Positions 34,898-45,323 of a stretch of 62,140 nt of DNA are shown here, piece by piece. The DNA lies in NCBI GenBank assembly GCA_016713865.1, contig JADJOG010000021.1, positions 1 through 62,140 on the forward strand, read 5' to 3'. Below the pieces are notes generated by a model. It had not been told where the DNA came from and made no database searches. It saw nothing but the letters and a program-made list of their open reading frames with translations. Numbering within the stretch: position 1 is the first letter of the stretch; each line of letters begins with the position of its first letter. The stretch is from Flavobacteriales bacterium. Its GTDB lineage: Bacteria > Bacteroidota > Bacteroidia > Flavobacteriales_F > PHOS-HE28. The position numbers and the translations under genes are program-made.

Positions 34898-36475
34898 ATG
34901 GCGATCGCGAAGCAGCTGCCCTTCCGCGCGATCCACATCACGGCGCTCTCGCTCTGCGCGGTGTTCCTGCCTTGGAGCACCGCCCTCCTCAGCATATCGC
35001 AGATGCTGCTCGCCGCGAACTGGATCGCGGCGGGTATCGTGCAAGGCGATGCGCGCTCGCGCTGGAAGAGCGCGCTGCTGCGACCGGAGCCACTGGTATT
35101 CATCGGCTTCCTGTTGCTACATATCCTAGGCCTGCTCTGGACAGATGACATGCCCTGGGGCATGGACCTTGGCCGCATCCTCTTCCCGGTGCTCGTCTTC
35201 GGCATTGTGCTCGGCAGCTCCGACCCGCTCACGCGCAGTGAGCTGCGCATCGTTCTGCTGCTGGGTGCTTGGAGCGCGATCGCCTCTGGCCTCTTCGGAC
35301 TCCTCTTCAGCAAAGCCGCTGCGATCGACTACCGCGGCCTTTCGCTCTTCATCAGCCACATACGGCTCGCGCTGCTCCTGTGCATCGCCATCGCCTTCTT
35401 GCTGCACTTCTGGCCTGCGCGCGCTTGGCAACGAGCAGCGCATCTCGGCGGGGCATTGCTCGCCTTGTACCTGATCATGCGCTTGGGCAGCATCCAAGGC
35501 CTCTTCATCCTGGCTACAATTGCGGCAGTGCTTCTTGCGCGGCGCTGGAGCATGGTCAAGCGAATCGCTTTCCTTCTCGGATTGGTCATCGCGATCTCCG
35601 TTACTGCCGTTGCAGCCTTCAACGTGCTAAGCGCACGCGCGAAGCCGGTACCCGCCGGGATATCGGCACGGCTGGAACGCACTGCCGGTGGGGCGTTGTA
35701 CTACCACGACACCCTCAGCGCGCAAACTGAGAACGGCACACATGTTTGGACCTATATCGCTTGGGACGAGCTGCGGCGCGCATGGCCGGAGCGAAGCGAC
35801 CGGAGCCTGGACGACGCCGATGACCTGGGGCATCCGCTTTGGGCGACCACCGTGCGATACCTCGCCTCCAAAGGCATGCGCAAGGACAGCGCGAGCATCA
35901 TGGCATTGAGCGATGCGGACATCCGCGCGATCGAGCAAGGCGTGCCCAACGCGTTGCGGCAAGAACAGGGCATGGTGCGCGCGCGCATCGAAGAGGTGCT
36001 ATTCGAACTTGAGCAATACCGCTCAACCGGGAAAGCGAGCGGGCATTCGGTGGCCATGCGCATCGAGTTCCTTAAAGCGGGATGGGCCATCGCGAAGGCG
36101 AATTGGATCAAGGGCGTTGGCACCGGCGATACGCAGCGCGCCTTCGATGCGCACTACGATTCCACGGGCTCATCGCTCGAGCCGCGCTGGCGACTGCGCG
36201 CGCACAACCAGTACCTCACGCTGCTCATTTCCTTCGGCGTGCTTGGCCTGGCCTACTCGCTATTCAGCTGGTGGTGGCCTGCATGGCGCTATGGCGCGTG
36301 GCGCGATCCGCTCTTCATCTGCTGGGCCATCGCATTCGGGATATCGTGCATGACTGACGACACGATTGAAACACAGGCAGGCGCCACCTTCTTCGCGCTC
36401 TACTTCGCACTGCTCGTTCTCGCACGCCCTCGCGGTGTTTCCATCAGTCCAACTCGCGGAGCTTCTCGTACTTGA
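34898..36475 (+). CDS. O-antigen ligase-like multispanning membrane protein
   Basis: The 525-residue protein from ATG 34898 has about ten membrane helices and one long periplasmic loop (residues about 260-430) that ends in IKGVGTGDTQRAFDAHY and RLRAHNQYLTLLISFG. The late R...HNQYL motif matches the Wzy_C/O-antigen ligase (WaaL-like) family, which joins or polymerises surface glycans. The Gly-Val-Gly-x-Gly before it is also typical. The 3' end overlaps a convergent glycosyltransferase gene by 32 bases. The substrate is unknown. Confidence 0.76.
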   Translation: MAIAKQLPFRAIHITALSLCAVFLPWSTALLSISQMLLAANWIAAGIVQGDARSRWKSALLRPEPLVFIGFLLLHILGLLWTDDMPWGMDLGRILFPVLVFGIVLGSSDPLTRSELRIVLLLGAWSAIASGLFGLLFSKAAAIDYRGLSLFISHIRLALLLCIAIAFLLHFWPARAWQRAAHLGGALLALYLIMRLGSIQGLFILATIAAVLLARRWSMVKRIAFLLGLVIAISVTAVAAFNVLSARAKPVPAGISARLERTAGGALYYHDTLSAQTENGTHVWTYIAWDELRRAWPERSDRSLDDADDLGHPLWATTVRYLASKGMRKDSASIMALSDADIRAIEQGVPNALRQEQGMVRARIEEVLFELEQYRSTGKASGHSVAMRIEFLKAGWAIAKANWIKGVGTGDTQRAFDAHYDSTGSSLEPRWRLRAHNQYLTLLISFGVLGLAYSLFSWWWPAWRYGAWRDPLFICWAIAFGISCMTDDTIETQAGATFFALYFALLVLARPRGVSISPTRGASRT

Positions 36476-37187
36476 GCCAAGTGGCATACGCGCTGATCCG
36501 CGCGATGGTCAGGCCCTCAGCGCCGTCGAGCAGGCCGAGTTGGAAGAAATAGGCGCCGATGAATTTCGCGACCGGTGATAGCCATCGCTTATCCCAGCCC
36601 GCGCGCTTGCCCTTCTCTTTCAGCGCTTTCGCCGCGATGGTGGTGAAGTATTCCACCTGCCGATAATGATCCAGGCGGGTGTAATAACTGTAATGCAGGA
36701 TATCTCCTCCAAGATGCACGATGCGCGCGCCAGCAATCATCTCGTAACGATCGTGCGGGTTGATGCCGGTCCAGCGCCCTTTCGTGCTATCCCAAAGGCG
36801 CAGCTTCACATCGGGATACCAGCCGCCATGCCTGATCCATGAGCCGCAGTAATTCGTCAAGCGGTTCATAGTAAAGCCATCGGCATCGCTCTGCTTGGCC
36901 ATCATGATCGCATCGCGCAAGGTCTCGTCCAAAGCCTCATCGGCATCGAGCGAGAGGATGAACGGATGCTCCGCTTGCGTGATGGCCCAGTTCTTCTGCT
37001 CGATATGGCCCGTGAACGCATGCTGAACGAAGCGCGCGCCATGCTCGCGCGCGATCGCTTCCGTCCGGTCCGTGCTGAAGGAGTCGACCACCACGATGTC
37101 GTCTGCCACGCCCTGAACACTGGCCAAGCAGCGCGCGAGATTGCGCTCCTCGTTGAAGGTGATGATGACGACCGAGAGCAGGCGCAT
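36444..37187 (-). CDS. Family 2 glycosyltransferase
   Basis: The 247-residue product starts LLSVVIITFNEERNLARCL, has DDIVVVDSFSTDRT and the metal-binding LSLDADEALDETL, and ends with a hydrophobic, Tyr-rich segment (IGAYFFQLGLLDGAEG). This is the WaaE/KdtX-like branch of GT2, which adds sugars to LPS core in Gram-negative bacteria. It converges on the ligase-like gene, overlapping by 32 bases. The acceptor and sugar are unknown. Confidence 0.85.
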   Translation of the reverse strand: MRLLSVVIITFNEERNLARCLASVQGVADDIVVVDSFSTDRTEAIAREHGARFVQHAFTGHIEQKNWAITQAEHPFILSLDADEALDETLRDAIMMAKQSDADGFTMNRLTNYCGSWIRHGGWYPDVKLRLWDSTKGRWTGINPHDRYEMIAGARIVHLGGDILHYSYYTRLDHYRQVEYFTTIAAKALKEKGKRAGWDKRWLSPVAKFIGAYFFQLGLLDGAEGLTIARISAYATWLKYEKLRELD

Positions 37188-37246
37188 GGGACAACAGCCC
37201 GGCTAGCGGGTGGTGCAAGCTACACGCGTGGCAACGAAGCCGCGCC

Positions 37247-40020
37247 CTACCAGAGGTGCTCCACGAGGAAGCGGCCGCTGTGCATCACCTGCTCATCGCG
37301 CAGCACGCGATAAGCATATAGGCCCGGAGCCAGGAAAGCTGTGGTAACCGTGGCGCGCCCATTCAGGATGGCCTTGCGCGACACCTCACGGCCCGTGGCA
37401 TCAAGCACCACGAAAGCATAACGACCCGCTTCATTCGCATCATCCAGGTCGATGAAGAGGTCGCGGTCGGCCGGATTGGGGAAAACACGCAAGCCTCCTG
37501 CGTGGCTCTCACCGATGCCAACAGGAAGGTTAACCACCACCTCGACACGCGGACCCTCGCATGATACCAAGGGCTGGCTCACTTCCCAATCGTAGAAGAA
37601 GTAGTAGTAGGCCGTTGAATTCGCGCCGGCGGCCGTGGTACCCGTCATGCTTCCGAAGGCGCCAAGCGCATACGGATAGCTTTGCGCGCTTCCAACGCCA
37701 TCGCGCCAAAGCCCAATGGTCGTGCCGAGCAGGCGCAAGCCGTATTGCCCAGGCCCCGGAACATTGAAGTTGATGTTCACACGGCTCTCGCCATTGGGGA
37801 TATCGAATACGCCTTGCTGGATGGTGGTGCCGCTGGCGTTCACCAAAGCAATGGTGCGGTTGCCAGCGCTATTGGCATAAACCTTCACCGAGCGGATCAC
37901 GAACAACTGATTGGCGGTGAAAATCTGGTAGTTCGTGATGTTGTTGTGGTATTGCCCAGTAGCGGTGTTGTTCGTCTTCGCGCCGAATGCTGGCACTGCG
38001 CCATTGGTGTTCGCGCTGCTGCACCAGAAGCTGGTGGTCGCATTCAGGAAAGGTGTTTCCCAACTGTTCCCGCTCCCGATGGCCGTGCCGCCTGTGGCCG
38101 CTGCGTACCACGAGATGTTGCTGCCGGTCGCATTCAGCGTTGCCGTTCCGGGGCCGGGCAGGTTCACGTCGCTCGCGGTAGGCGCTGCTGGCGCATCGAT
38201 CATCGTGACAGCGAAAGGCGCCGATGCATAGGTGCCGCAAAGGCCATTGAAGGTGACGGTGTAGCTGCCGCTCTGCGTGGGGCTGATGTTTGGCGTTTGC
38301 GCATTCGTGCTCCACGTGATGCCCGATGAGATGCTGCTCGTGAGTGTGAAAGGCGCTCCCGCACAGAACTCCGGATGCCCACTAGCCGTGATTACTGGCG
38401 CGCTTTCCACCGGAGGATTCAGCAAGGTGCTGTTGGAGTAGCCGCTGGTCTCGCTGCCGCACTCCATCTCCACCTGGAACTCGTAGGTGTTGCATGGGTC
38501 GATCCCGTTGATCGTGAGGCTGGTGCCATCGATGCCAGTATAATCGACCCAGGTTGGGCTGCCCACTTGGCGGTAGCGCGCATTGAAAGGCCCTTCGGTG
38601 GTGGCATTCCAGCTGAAGGTGGCATCGGTGCCGTTGCGCACCGCGCTGCCCTGAAAGGTGGTGGGCAGGCACTGCATTCGTTCATGATCAGCTGCATGCT
38701 GTTGCCGCTGCTGATGCGACCGCCCGTGACCGTATTGCCCGGCAGGTTGCCCACCTGCTCAACGCCCGCGAAAAGCTTCTGCCGCACATACAGCGCGCCT
38801 TGCACTGGATCGGCATTCACCAATGCCATCAGGCTCACGCATGGCGCACTATAGAGCAAGCCGATCACGCCCGCCGTTAATGGACACGCGAAGCTGGTTC
38901 CGCTGGTATTGCCGTAGCCGCCGCCGATGCTGGTGGTGCGCACATTATCTCCGGGCGCGCCCACATCAATGGTGGTGGCGCCCCATGCGCTGAAGGTGCG
39001 CTGGTCGTTGTTGTTGGTGGCGGTTACGCTGATCATGTAGTCGCTGGGACATGCCGTAGGCAGGTCGCCCACTGCATCCACATTCACGGCGTTGTTGGCC
39101 GTAGCTCCGCAATTGAGGATGCCCGCAGTGCCCAGCGTATCGAACATGGCGCACCACAGTGGTGAGTTCGCCGGTTGACCACCATCGATGCCCCAACTCG
39201 CGCTGGTAGCCACCACGAAGGCACCGGTGGTGCCACCACTGCTATTGTAGCGGCGCCGCATCCGCAGCGGATAGGTGTAACCCGCCACCACGGCGCTCTC
39301 GCTGGTGCCGCCGTAATTCACGGGCATCATCTTCACATTCCAGTTGGCGCCAACAACACCCAGGCTATTGTTGCCCACGGCGCCCACCATGCCCGCGCAT
39401 TGGGTGCCATGACTGCCGCTGTAAACGTTGTCGTTGTTGCTCGGCGTATTCCAGCCGCGGCGATCATCGATGTAGCCGTTGCCATCATCGTCGATGCCGT
39501 TGCCGGGGATCTCACCGGAATTGATCCAAGCGTTTGCGGCGAGGTCGGGGTGCGAGAGATCGGCGTTCTCGATGATGCACACCACGATGGTGTCGCCGGT
39601 GGCAGTAACGCCGCCCGTGCTGATGTTCCAAGCCGCCTCGCTATCGATGTTCTGGTGGTGCCACACCTGGCCGTACTGCGGATCGTTGGGCACGATGCGC
39701 TCCTTCACCAGGTGATCGTTCTGGGCCAGCATCACCAACGGGTGATGGAGCACCTGCCGCAGCATGCCCCATTGCGTGATCGCCTCGGTATCGAAGCGCA
39801 GCAGCCAGGCGCGCATCTCGGGGCTCACCTCATGGTCCACGCGCAGGCCGGTGGGCTGGCCATCGATGGTCGCGAGGTCCTGAGCGAGGCGTGCCGGATC
39901 AGCGCCGGCTTGGAGCATCACCAGGATGTTGCCGGGGATGTACTCCGTTTCGTTCAATTGGGCGGTGGCGCGGCTAAAAGCGAGCAGGCCGAAAAGCACT
40001 AAGGTCAAAGACTTCTTCAT
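37247..40020 (-). pseudogene. T9SS-exported subtilisin-like protease, one frameshift
   Basis: The ATG at 40020 opens a signal peptide. An inhibitor-like pro-region is followed by an S8 domain: catalytic His in GSHGTQCAGMVGA, Asn region SASWGI, and Ser in GTSFACPLTAGV. The first catalytic block, usually IDxG, reads IIENADLSHPDL, with Glu where Asp is expected. Near 38670 one base must shift to enter a fibronectin-like domain (CLPTTFQGSAV), an Ig-like segment, a beta-rich module (SVKVYANSAGNRT, GESRVNINFNVPGPGQYGLR, YYYFFYDWEV) and a type A T9SS tail (LRVFPNPADRDLFID). The beta module recurs in the protein at 51058. The protein would act outside the cell. Confidence 0.86.
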
Positions 40021-40047
40021 GGTTCCGGGAAAGGGGCTGGTTCACGA

Positions 40048-40055
40048 CAAACATA
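40048..40055 (-). promoter_or_regulatory. -7 element for the subtilase gene
   Basis: TATGTTTG on the minus strand, a perfect TAnnTTTG, lies about 28 bases upstream of ATG 40020. Confidence 0.52.
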
Positions 40056-40134
40056 GGGGGCCGATGGTTCACGGCAGGGCGAACGGGGCAGGCCCTTGCA
40101 CCACGATGACGGAGGGGCTTGGAAGGCCGATGAA

Positions 40135-42600
40135 TCACCCCCTCACATACACCCGCTTCACCCGCTGCGAAATGCTCGTGAGCACCTCGTAGGGGATGGT
40201 GCCCATATCGCGGGCTACATCGGTGATGGGATGCGAGGCATCAAAGACCACGGCGGCATCGCCAACAGCGCAGTCGATGCCGGTGACATCGATCATGCAC
40301 ATGTCCATGCACACCGTGCCCATGATGGGCGCGGCTTGCCCATGCACCCAGAAGCGGCCCACGCCATTGCTCAGGCGGCGCGACAATCCATCGGCGTAGC
40401 CCATGGGCACGGTGGCGATCAAACGCTCGCCCAGCGCAACGCCGCTGCGGCCATAACCGATCGTGCTGCCATCTGGCGCAGGCTTCAATTGCGCGATCAC
40501 CGTGCGCAAGGTGGCCGCACGCCGCAGCTGGCTGGTCTCGCGTGCATCAACGCCGATGCCGTGCAGCCCGATGCCCAGCCGCACCATGTCGAAGTGCGCC
40601 TCCTTCCATCGCGTGGTGCCGCCGCTGTTGGCCAGGTGCCGCAAGGGCCGGTAGCCGAGCGCGGCATCGATCGCATCGGCCATGCGCGTGAAGGCGGCGA
40701 TCTGCCCGCGCGTGAACGCGTCGTGCGCGGGATCATCGGCCGCCGCCGAATGCGAGAGCACAGAAGCCACGCGCAACGGCCCGGCATCGCGCAGCAGCGC
40801 CAGCAATTGCGGCAATTCATCTTCGGTGAAGCCCAGCCTGCGCATGCCGGTATCCAGCTTGATGTGAACGGGCGGCGCATCGGCGTGCAGCTTCGCGAAG
40901 CGGATGGCCTCGCGCACGGATCGCTCGTCGTACACCTCGGCCTCCAAGCGGAAACGGTGCAGCACCTCCATGCTAACCGGCTCGGGATTCATGACCATGA
41001 TCGGCAAATGAACGCCGCCTTGCCGCAGCTCGATGCCCTCATCGGCGTAAGCCACACCAAGGTACTGGACCTGCTCGTGCGCGAAGAGCCGCGCGAGTTC
41101 CAGCGCGCCACCGCCGTAACCGAAAGCCTTCACCATGGCCATGACACGGGTGCCGGGAGCGAGAAGCGCGCGATAGTGATTCAGGTTGTGACGGATAGCT
41201 TCGAGGTCGATCTCGAGCACGGTGCCATGCACTTGGCGCTGCCAGCGCGCCACGATGCGTTCCAGCCCGAAGGCGCGCGCGCCTTTCACGAGTACGGCAT
41301 GATCGGCGAATTCAGCGGTATCGGTGCGCGCCAGCAATTCCTCGGCATCGGCGAAGTGCTGCACGCGCGGCGCGAAATCGAGCGCGTGTGTGGCAAGCTC
41401 CGGCCCCACGGTGAGCACCGCGCTAACCCGCGCCTGCCGCAGCAGATGCTCCACGCGGGCATAGCGCAGTTGCGATGCTTCGCCACCCACGAGATCGGAG
41501 AGCACCACCAGCTTGGGCCTGCCCGCAGCGAGCGCATCCAAGTGCTCCAGCGCGATGGCGAGCGATGCGGTGTCGTTGCTGTACGCATCGTTAAGCAAGG
41601 TGATGCCGTTGGCGCCCTCGACGGCTTCGAGGCGCATGCTCACCGGCGGCAGGTGCGGCGTGCGCTCGGCGATCCATTGCGGCGATCGGCCCAGGTGCAG
41701 GAGCAGCGCCACGCAGTGGATGGCATTCTCCGCTGAGGCATGATCGGCGAAGGGGATCTCGAAATCGAAATCGGCCTGGTCGTTCATCACGCGGATGCGC
41801 TGGCCATGGGCCACCGGCTCCTCGCGCACCACGTGCAGCCAGCGGTTGCGCTCGCGGCTCCAGCCCAGCAGGGTGGCGCGCTGATCGATGCCCTGCGCGC
41901 GCAGGGCATCCGCGACCTCTTTATGGTCGGCGCAATAGATCACGACGCGCGCGTCGCTGAAGAGCAGCGCTTTCTCCATGGCCTTGGCGCGATCATCGGC
42001 GAAATGCTCGCCGTGCGCCGGACCGATGTTGGTGAAGATGCCGATGGTAGGATGCACGATGGCGCGCAAGCGATCCATCTCGCCGGGCTGGCTGATGCCC
42101 GCCTCGATGATGCCCAGGCTATGCTCTGCGCGCATGCCCCACACGCTGAGCGGCACGCCCACCTGCGAATTCCAGCTGCCGGGGCTGCGCACGATGTGCT
42201 CGGTATCGCGCAGCAGGTGGAAGAGCCACTCCTTCACCACCGTCTTGCCATTGCTGCCGGTGATGCCGATCACGGGCGCCGTGAAATGCCTGCGATGCCA
42301 CGCCGCCATGCGCTGCAGGGCATCGCACGTATCGCGCACGCGGATCACGTTGCTCGCGGGAAGCGATGCGGCATCGATGGCATCGCTCACGATGAACTGG
42401 CGCATGCCGCGCGCATGCAGATCGCTCAGGTAGCGATGACCGTCGTGCCGTTCGCCCTTGAGAGCGATGAAGAGCGTATCGTGCGGCGCGAAGGGCTTGC
42501 GCGAATCGATGCTCAGCTGCGCGATAACGGGATCATCGTGGCGGACGAGCCACTCGCCGCCGATGGCCTCCGCAAGTGCGCTGAGGCGATGGCCGTTCAT
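40135..42600 (-). CDS. Bifunctional MurF ligase - alanine racemase
   Basis: From ATG 42600 the 821-residue protein has a Mur ligase half (ATP site GITGSNGKTVVKEWL, then GIIEAGISQPGEMDRL and a late LLNDAYSNDTASL) and an alanine racemase half. The racemase PLP lysine lies in MAMVKAFGYGGGALE and the catalytic Tyr region in GIDCAV/GYADGLSRRL. MurF adds D-Ala-D-Ala to UDP-MurNAc-tripeptide, and the racemase makes the D-Ala. This fusion is usual in Bacteroidota. The frame is intact. The start overlaps the tdk stop (ATGA), so the genes are cotranscribed. Confidence 0.95.
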   Translation of the reverse strand: MNGHRLSALAEAIGGEWLVRHDDPVIAQLSIDSRKPFAPHDTLFIALKGERHDGHRYLSDLHARGMRQFIVSDAIDAASLPASNVIRVRDTCDALQRMAAWHRRHFTAPVIGITGSNGKTVVKEWLFHLLRDTEHIVRSPGSWNSQVGVPLSVWGMRAEHSLGIIEAGISQPGEMDRLRAIVHPTIGIFTNIGPAHGEHFADDRAKAMEKALLFSDARVVIYCADHKEVADALRAQGIDQRATLLGWSRERNRWLHVVREEPVAHGQRIRVMNDQADFDFEIPFADHASAENAIHCVALLLHLGRSPQWIAERTPHLPPVSMRLEAVEGANGITLLNDAYSNDTASLAIALEHLDALAAGRPKLVVLSDLVGGEASQLRYARVEHLLRQARVSAVLTVGPELATHALDFAPRVQHFADAEELLARTDTAEFADHAVLVKGARAFGLERIVARWQRQVHGTVLEIDLEAIRHNLNHYRALLAPGTRVMAMVKAFGYGGGALELARLFAHEQVQYLGVAYADEGIELRQGGVHLPIMVMNPEPVSMEVLHRFRLEAEVYDERSVREAIRFAKLHADAPPVHIKLDTGMRRLGFTEDELPQLLALLRDAGPLRVASVLSHSAAADDPAHDAFTRGQIAAFTRMADAIDAALGYRPLRHLANSGGTTRWKEAHFDMVRLGIGLHGIGVDARETSQLRRAATLRTVIAQLKPAPDGSTIGYGRSGVALGERLIATVPMGYADGLSRRLSNGVGRFWVHGQAAPIMGTVCMDMCMIDVTGIDCAVGDAAVVFDASHPITDVARDMGTIPYEVLTSISQRVKRVYVRG

Positions 42601-43190
42601 CGTGCTTCGGATTCGGAGGCGCCGTGCGCAGCATCGAAGCAAGCGCGGCAGAGCGGCTCGTAATGGTCCTTCTCGCCCAGCACCAGATCGGCGCTCGCGG
42701 TGATGCGGTGACTGAAGTTGGCGAGCGCTCCGCAACGCATGCAGATGGCATGCACTTTCGTGACATACTCGGCGATGCTGAGCAGCTGCGGCATGGGGCC
42801 GAAGGGCCTTCCGAGGAAATCCATATCGAGCCCGGCGGCGATCACGCGAACGCCTTGCGAAGCCAGTTCTGCGCACACCTGCGGCAATCCCTCATCGAAG
42901 AATTGCGCCTCGTCGATGCCCACCACCTCGATATCGCCTGCGAGCAGGAGCAGGTTGCTGCTGTTGGGCACAGGGGTGCTGCGGATGCTGGTGCTATCGT
43001 GGCTCACCACCTCGGCATCGGCATAACGGGTATCCACGCTGGGCTTGAAGATCTCCACGCGCTGCTTGGCGAATTCGGCGCGTCGCAGGCGGCGGATGAG
43101 CTCTTCGGTCTTGCCGCTGAACATGCTGCCGCAGATCACCTCGATCCAGCCCTTTCGCGGGCTGCGGCTGCCGGTGTGCTCAAGGAACAT
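42597..43190 (-). CDS. tdk: Thymidine kinase
   Basis: The ATG at 43190 gives 197 residues. It has Walker A GSMFSGKTEELIRRLRR, VVGIDEAQFFDE, the VIAAGLDMDFLGRPFG lasso region, and structural zinc Cys residues in ICMRCGALANFSHRI and CRACF. It phosphorylates thymidine for salvage. The stop overlaps the murF-alr start. The gene is divergent from a conserved hypothetical gene. Confidence 0.94.
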   Translation of the reverse strand: MFLEHTGSRSPRKGWIEVICGSMFSGKTEELIRRLRRAEFAKQRVEIFKPSVDTRYADAEVVSHDSTSIRSTPVPNSSNLLLLAGDIEVVGIDEAQFFDEGLPQVCAELASQGVRVIAAGLDMDFLGRPFGPMPQLLSIAEYVTKVHAICMRCGALANFSHRITASADLVLGEKDHYEPLCRACFDAAHGASESEAR

Positions 43191-43237
43191 GTAAAAAGCT
43201 GTGGAAACGCTCAGCGATAAGCCTGTTGCGGGAGCGG

Positions 43238-43245
43238 CGAAAATA
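43238..43245 (-). promoter_or_regulatory. -7-like element for tdk-murF-alr
   Basis: TATTTTCG on the minus strand, one base off TAnnTTTG, is followed by CCG and lies about 48 bases before ATG 43190. Confidence 0.4.
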
Positions 43246-43286
43246 GGGATCTTCGTCCGGGGCCTCCGGTAACGGCCCAAGCACCC

Positions 43287-44067
43287 ATGAGCAACGACAA
43301 GGGTTTCCGTTCGATGAGCGCGCTGGTTGATGCGCTGCGCACCGCCGAAGAAGGATTGCGCAAAGGCACATTGCCGCTTACCGCGCTCGACGATGCCGCC
43401 AACGACGCGCGCGAGCTGTATGAGCTGTTGATCGTGCTGCGCCACAAGGCGCGCGAAGCTACACACGCCAAACCCAAGCCCTCGCCTGAACCCGCGCCGC
43501 GGGTAACCGCGAAAGCCGAAGCGTCGGCGCTCTTGAGCCCCGCCGCCCAAGAACCGGCGGCACCGCGAAGCCTGTTGCTGCTAGCGAGCCTCGCCCCAGC
43601 GAAACCGCGAAGCCCGAGGAACGAAGCCCTCTCCTGCCCCACCGGCAGCTGCACCCATCCGCCTCAACACACGACCAGCAGAGCCTGAGCCTGCCGAAGC
43701 GGAAGAACCCGTGCATGTGATGAAGACCGCCGCCGAATACCTCAAGGATGCGCAAGCCGCGAAGGCGCAACCGGCGAAGGCGCCCGCCGCACGGCCCGCC
43801 GAATCGGTGGCTGAGAAGCTTGAGCGCGCGCGCATCGCCGACCTCCCGAAGGCCATCTCGCTCAGCGACAAGTTCTGGTTCACCAAAGAGCTCTTCGCTG
43901 GCGATGCCAAGGCGTATGAAGTGGGCGTCTCCTTGCTCAACAGTGCCAAGGACCGCGATGAAGCACAGGGCTTCTTGCAGGAAGAGCTGCTCACTAAACT
44001 GAAATCGCCGCCCGACGCCGAAGCCCTCGAAGCCTTCACTGAACTGATCGAGCGCCGCTTCGCATGA
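43287..44067 (+). pseudogene. Conserved Bacteroidota hypothetical protein, frameshifted in its linker
   Basis: Residues 1-60 are helical (SALVDALRTAEEGLRKGTLPL, ANDARELYELLIVLRHKA). A Pro/Ala/Glu-rich linker then changes frame at least twice (about 43560 and 43630). The C-terminal 75 residues carry DLPKAISLSDKFWFTKELFAGDAKAYEVGVSLLNSA and end ELIERRF. This is the C-terminal domain of a Bacteroidota family in which the block reads DLRKAIGINDRFLFIRELFGGD. The function is unknown. The start lies 96 bases from the divergent tdk gene, and the stop overlaps the M28 peptidase start. Confidence 0.66.
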
Positions 44068-45323
44068 AGAGGACACTCCTAGCACTGGTAGCCAGTTCGG
44101 CACTGCTCACCAGCAATGGGCAGGACATCGCGCAGCGCGCCCGCGCATGGCTCGATACCCTTTGCTCACCGGCTTTTCATGGTCGTGGTTATGTGAACGA
44201 CGGCGACCGCATAGCGAGCGAATGGATCGCGAAGAAGTTCCAGCAATTCGGCCTGAAACCGGTGAAGAGCGAATACTTCCAGCCCTTCCAGTTCAATGTG
44301 AACAGCTTCCCCGATAGCGTGAAGGCGAGCATCGATGGCAAAGCGCTGCGCCCTGGGCACGACTTCCTGGTGGATGCGGAGAGCGGCAAGGCCAGCGGCT
44401 CCTACACGCTCGTGCACATCACCGCCGAAGACCTGAACGGACCCGAGCGCAAGGGCATGACCATTGGAGTGATCACGGGCAAAGCGCCTTGCGTGCATTG
44501 GCCCGAAACACGCAATGCCGATTCGTTGCGGCTGTTCCGCCAATGGGAGCGCGACCTCATGCACTACGGCCCCGTGGTGAAACCCGTGAAGAAGCTTACC
44601 TGGACCGTGGCCAATGACGCGCTGCCCTTCCCCTTGATCGAAGTGGCCAGCGATGCGCTCACCGACAGCTCCTCCGCCATCACGATCAGCGTGCGCAACG
44701 AGCTTCGTGTGCGGCGCGGCGCGCGAAACGTGCTGGGCATGGTGAAGGGCTCCGGCAAAGGCTGGATCATCATAGGCGCGCACTACGACCATTTAGGCCG
44801 AATGGGTCCCGATGCGCTCTTCCCAGGCGCCAACGACAACGCTAGCGGAACCGCCATGATGCTGAGCTTGGCTGAGCATTTCGGCAAGGGCAAGAAACCC
44901 AAGCACAACCTGCTTTTCGCTGCCTTCGCGGGCGAAGAGGCCGGATTGATCGGCAGCGAGTGGTGCGCGGTTGACCGGCCCATCGATTGGAAGAACGCCC
45001 GCCTGATGATCAACCTCGACATCCTCGGCACCGGCGACGACGGCATCATGGTGGTGAACGCCACCGCGCAGAAGAAGGCCTTCGACCAGCTCGTGGCCAT
45101 CAACGGCGCCAAAGGCTACTTGAAAGAAGTGAAGGCGCGCGGCCCGGCGTGCAACAGCGACCATTGCCCCTTCGTGCAGCGCGGCGTGCCGTCCATCTAC
45201 ATCTACACGCTCGGCGGCGTGGCGCATTACCACGATGTGAACGACCGCGCCGAGACGCTTCCGCGCACCAAGTTCGCCGACCTGCATGCGCTGCTGCGCG
45301 ACTTCATCCGCGCTCAGAAGTGA
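44064..45323 (+). CDS. M28-family metallopeptidase
   Basis: A signal peptide (LLALVASSALLTSNGQ) is followed by a peptidase domain. GAHYDHLG gives the first zinc His and Asp region, FPGANDNASGTAMML the bridging Asp, and FAAFAGEEAGLIGSEW the catalytic Glu pair. SDHCPFVQRGVPSIYIYT gives the last His. M28 enzymes are aminopeptidases or carboxypeptidases, usually periplasmic in this phylum. The N-terminal part also has a PA-like inserted segment. The gene is intact at 419 residues. Its stop overlaps the rsmI GTG start. Confidence 0.92.
   Translation: MKRTLLALVASSALLTSNGQDIAQRARAWLDTLCSPAFHGRGYVNDGDRIASEWIAKKFQQFGLKPVKSEYFQPFQFNVNSFPDSVKASIDGKALRPGHDFLVDAESGKASGSYTLVHITAEDLNGPERKGMTIGVITGKAPCVHWPETRNADSLRLFRQWERDLMHYGPVVKPVKKLTWTVANDALPFPLIEVASDALTDSSSAITISVRNELRVRRGARNVLGMVKGSGKGWIIIGAHYDHLGRMGPDALFPGANDNASGTAMMLSLAEHFGKGKKPKHNLLFAAFAGEEAGLIGSEWCAVDRPIDWKNARLMINLDILGTGDDGIMVVNATAQKKAFDQLVAINGAKGYLKEVKARGPACNSDHCPFVQRGVPSIYIYTLGGVAHYHDVNDRAETLPRTKFADLHALLRDFIRAQK

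Noticed and set aside
40096..41736. Plus-strand open frame of 546 codons
   Set aside because: It lies wholly opposite murF-alr, whose motifs are clear. The composition (His/Arg/Gly rich) is typical of a high-GC antisense shadow.
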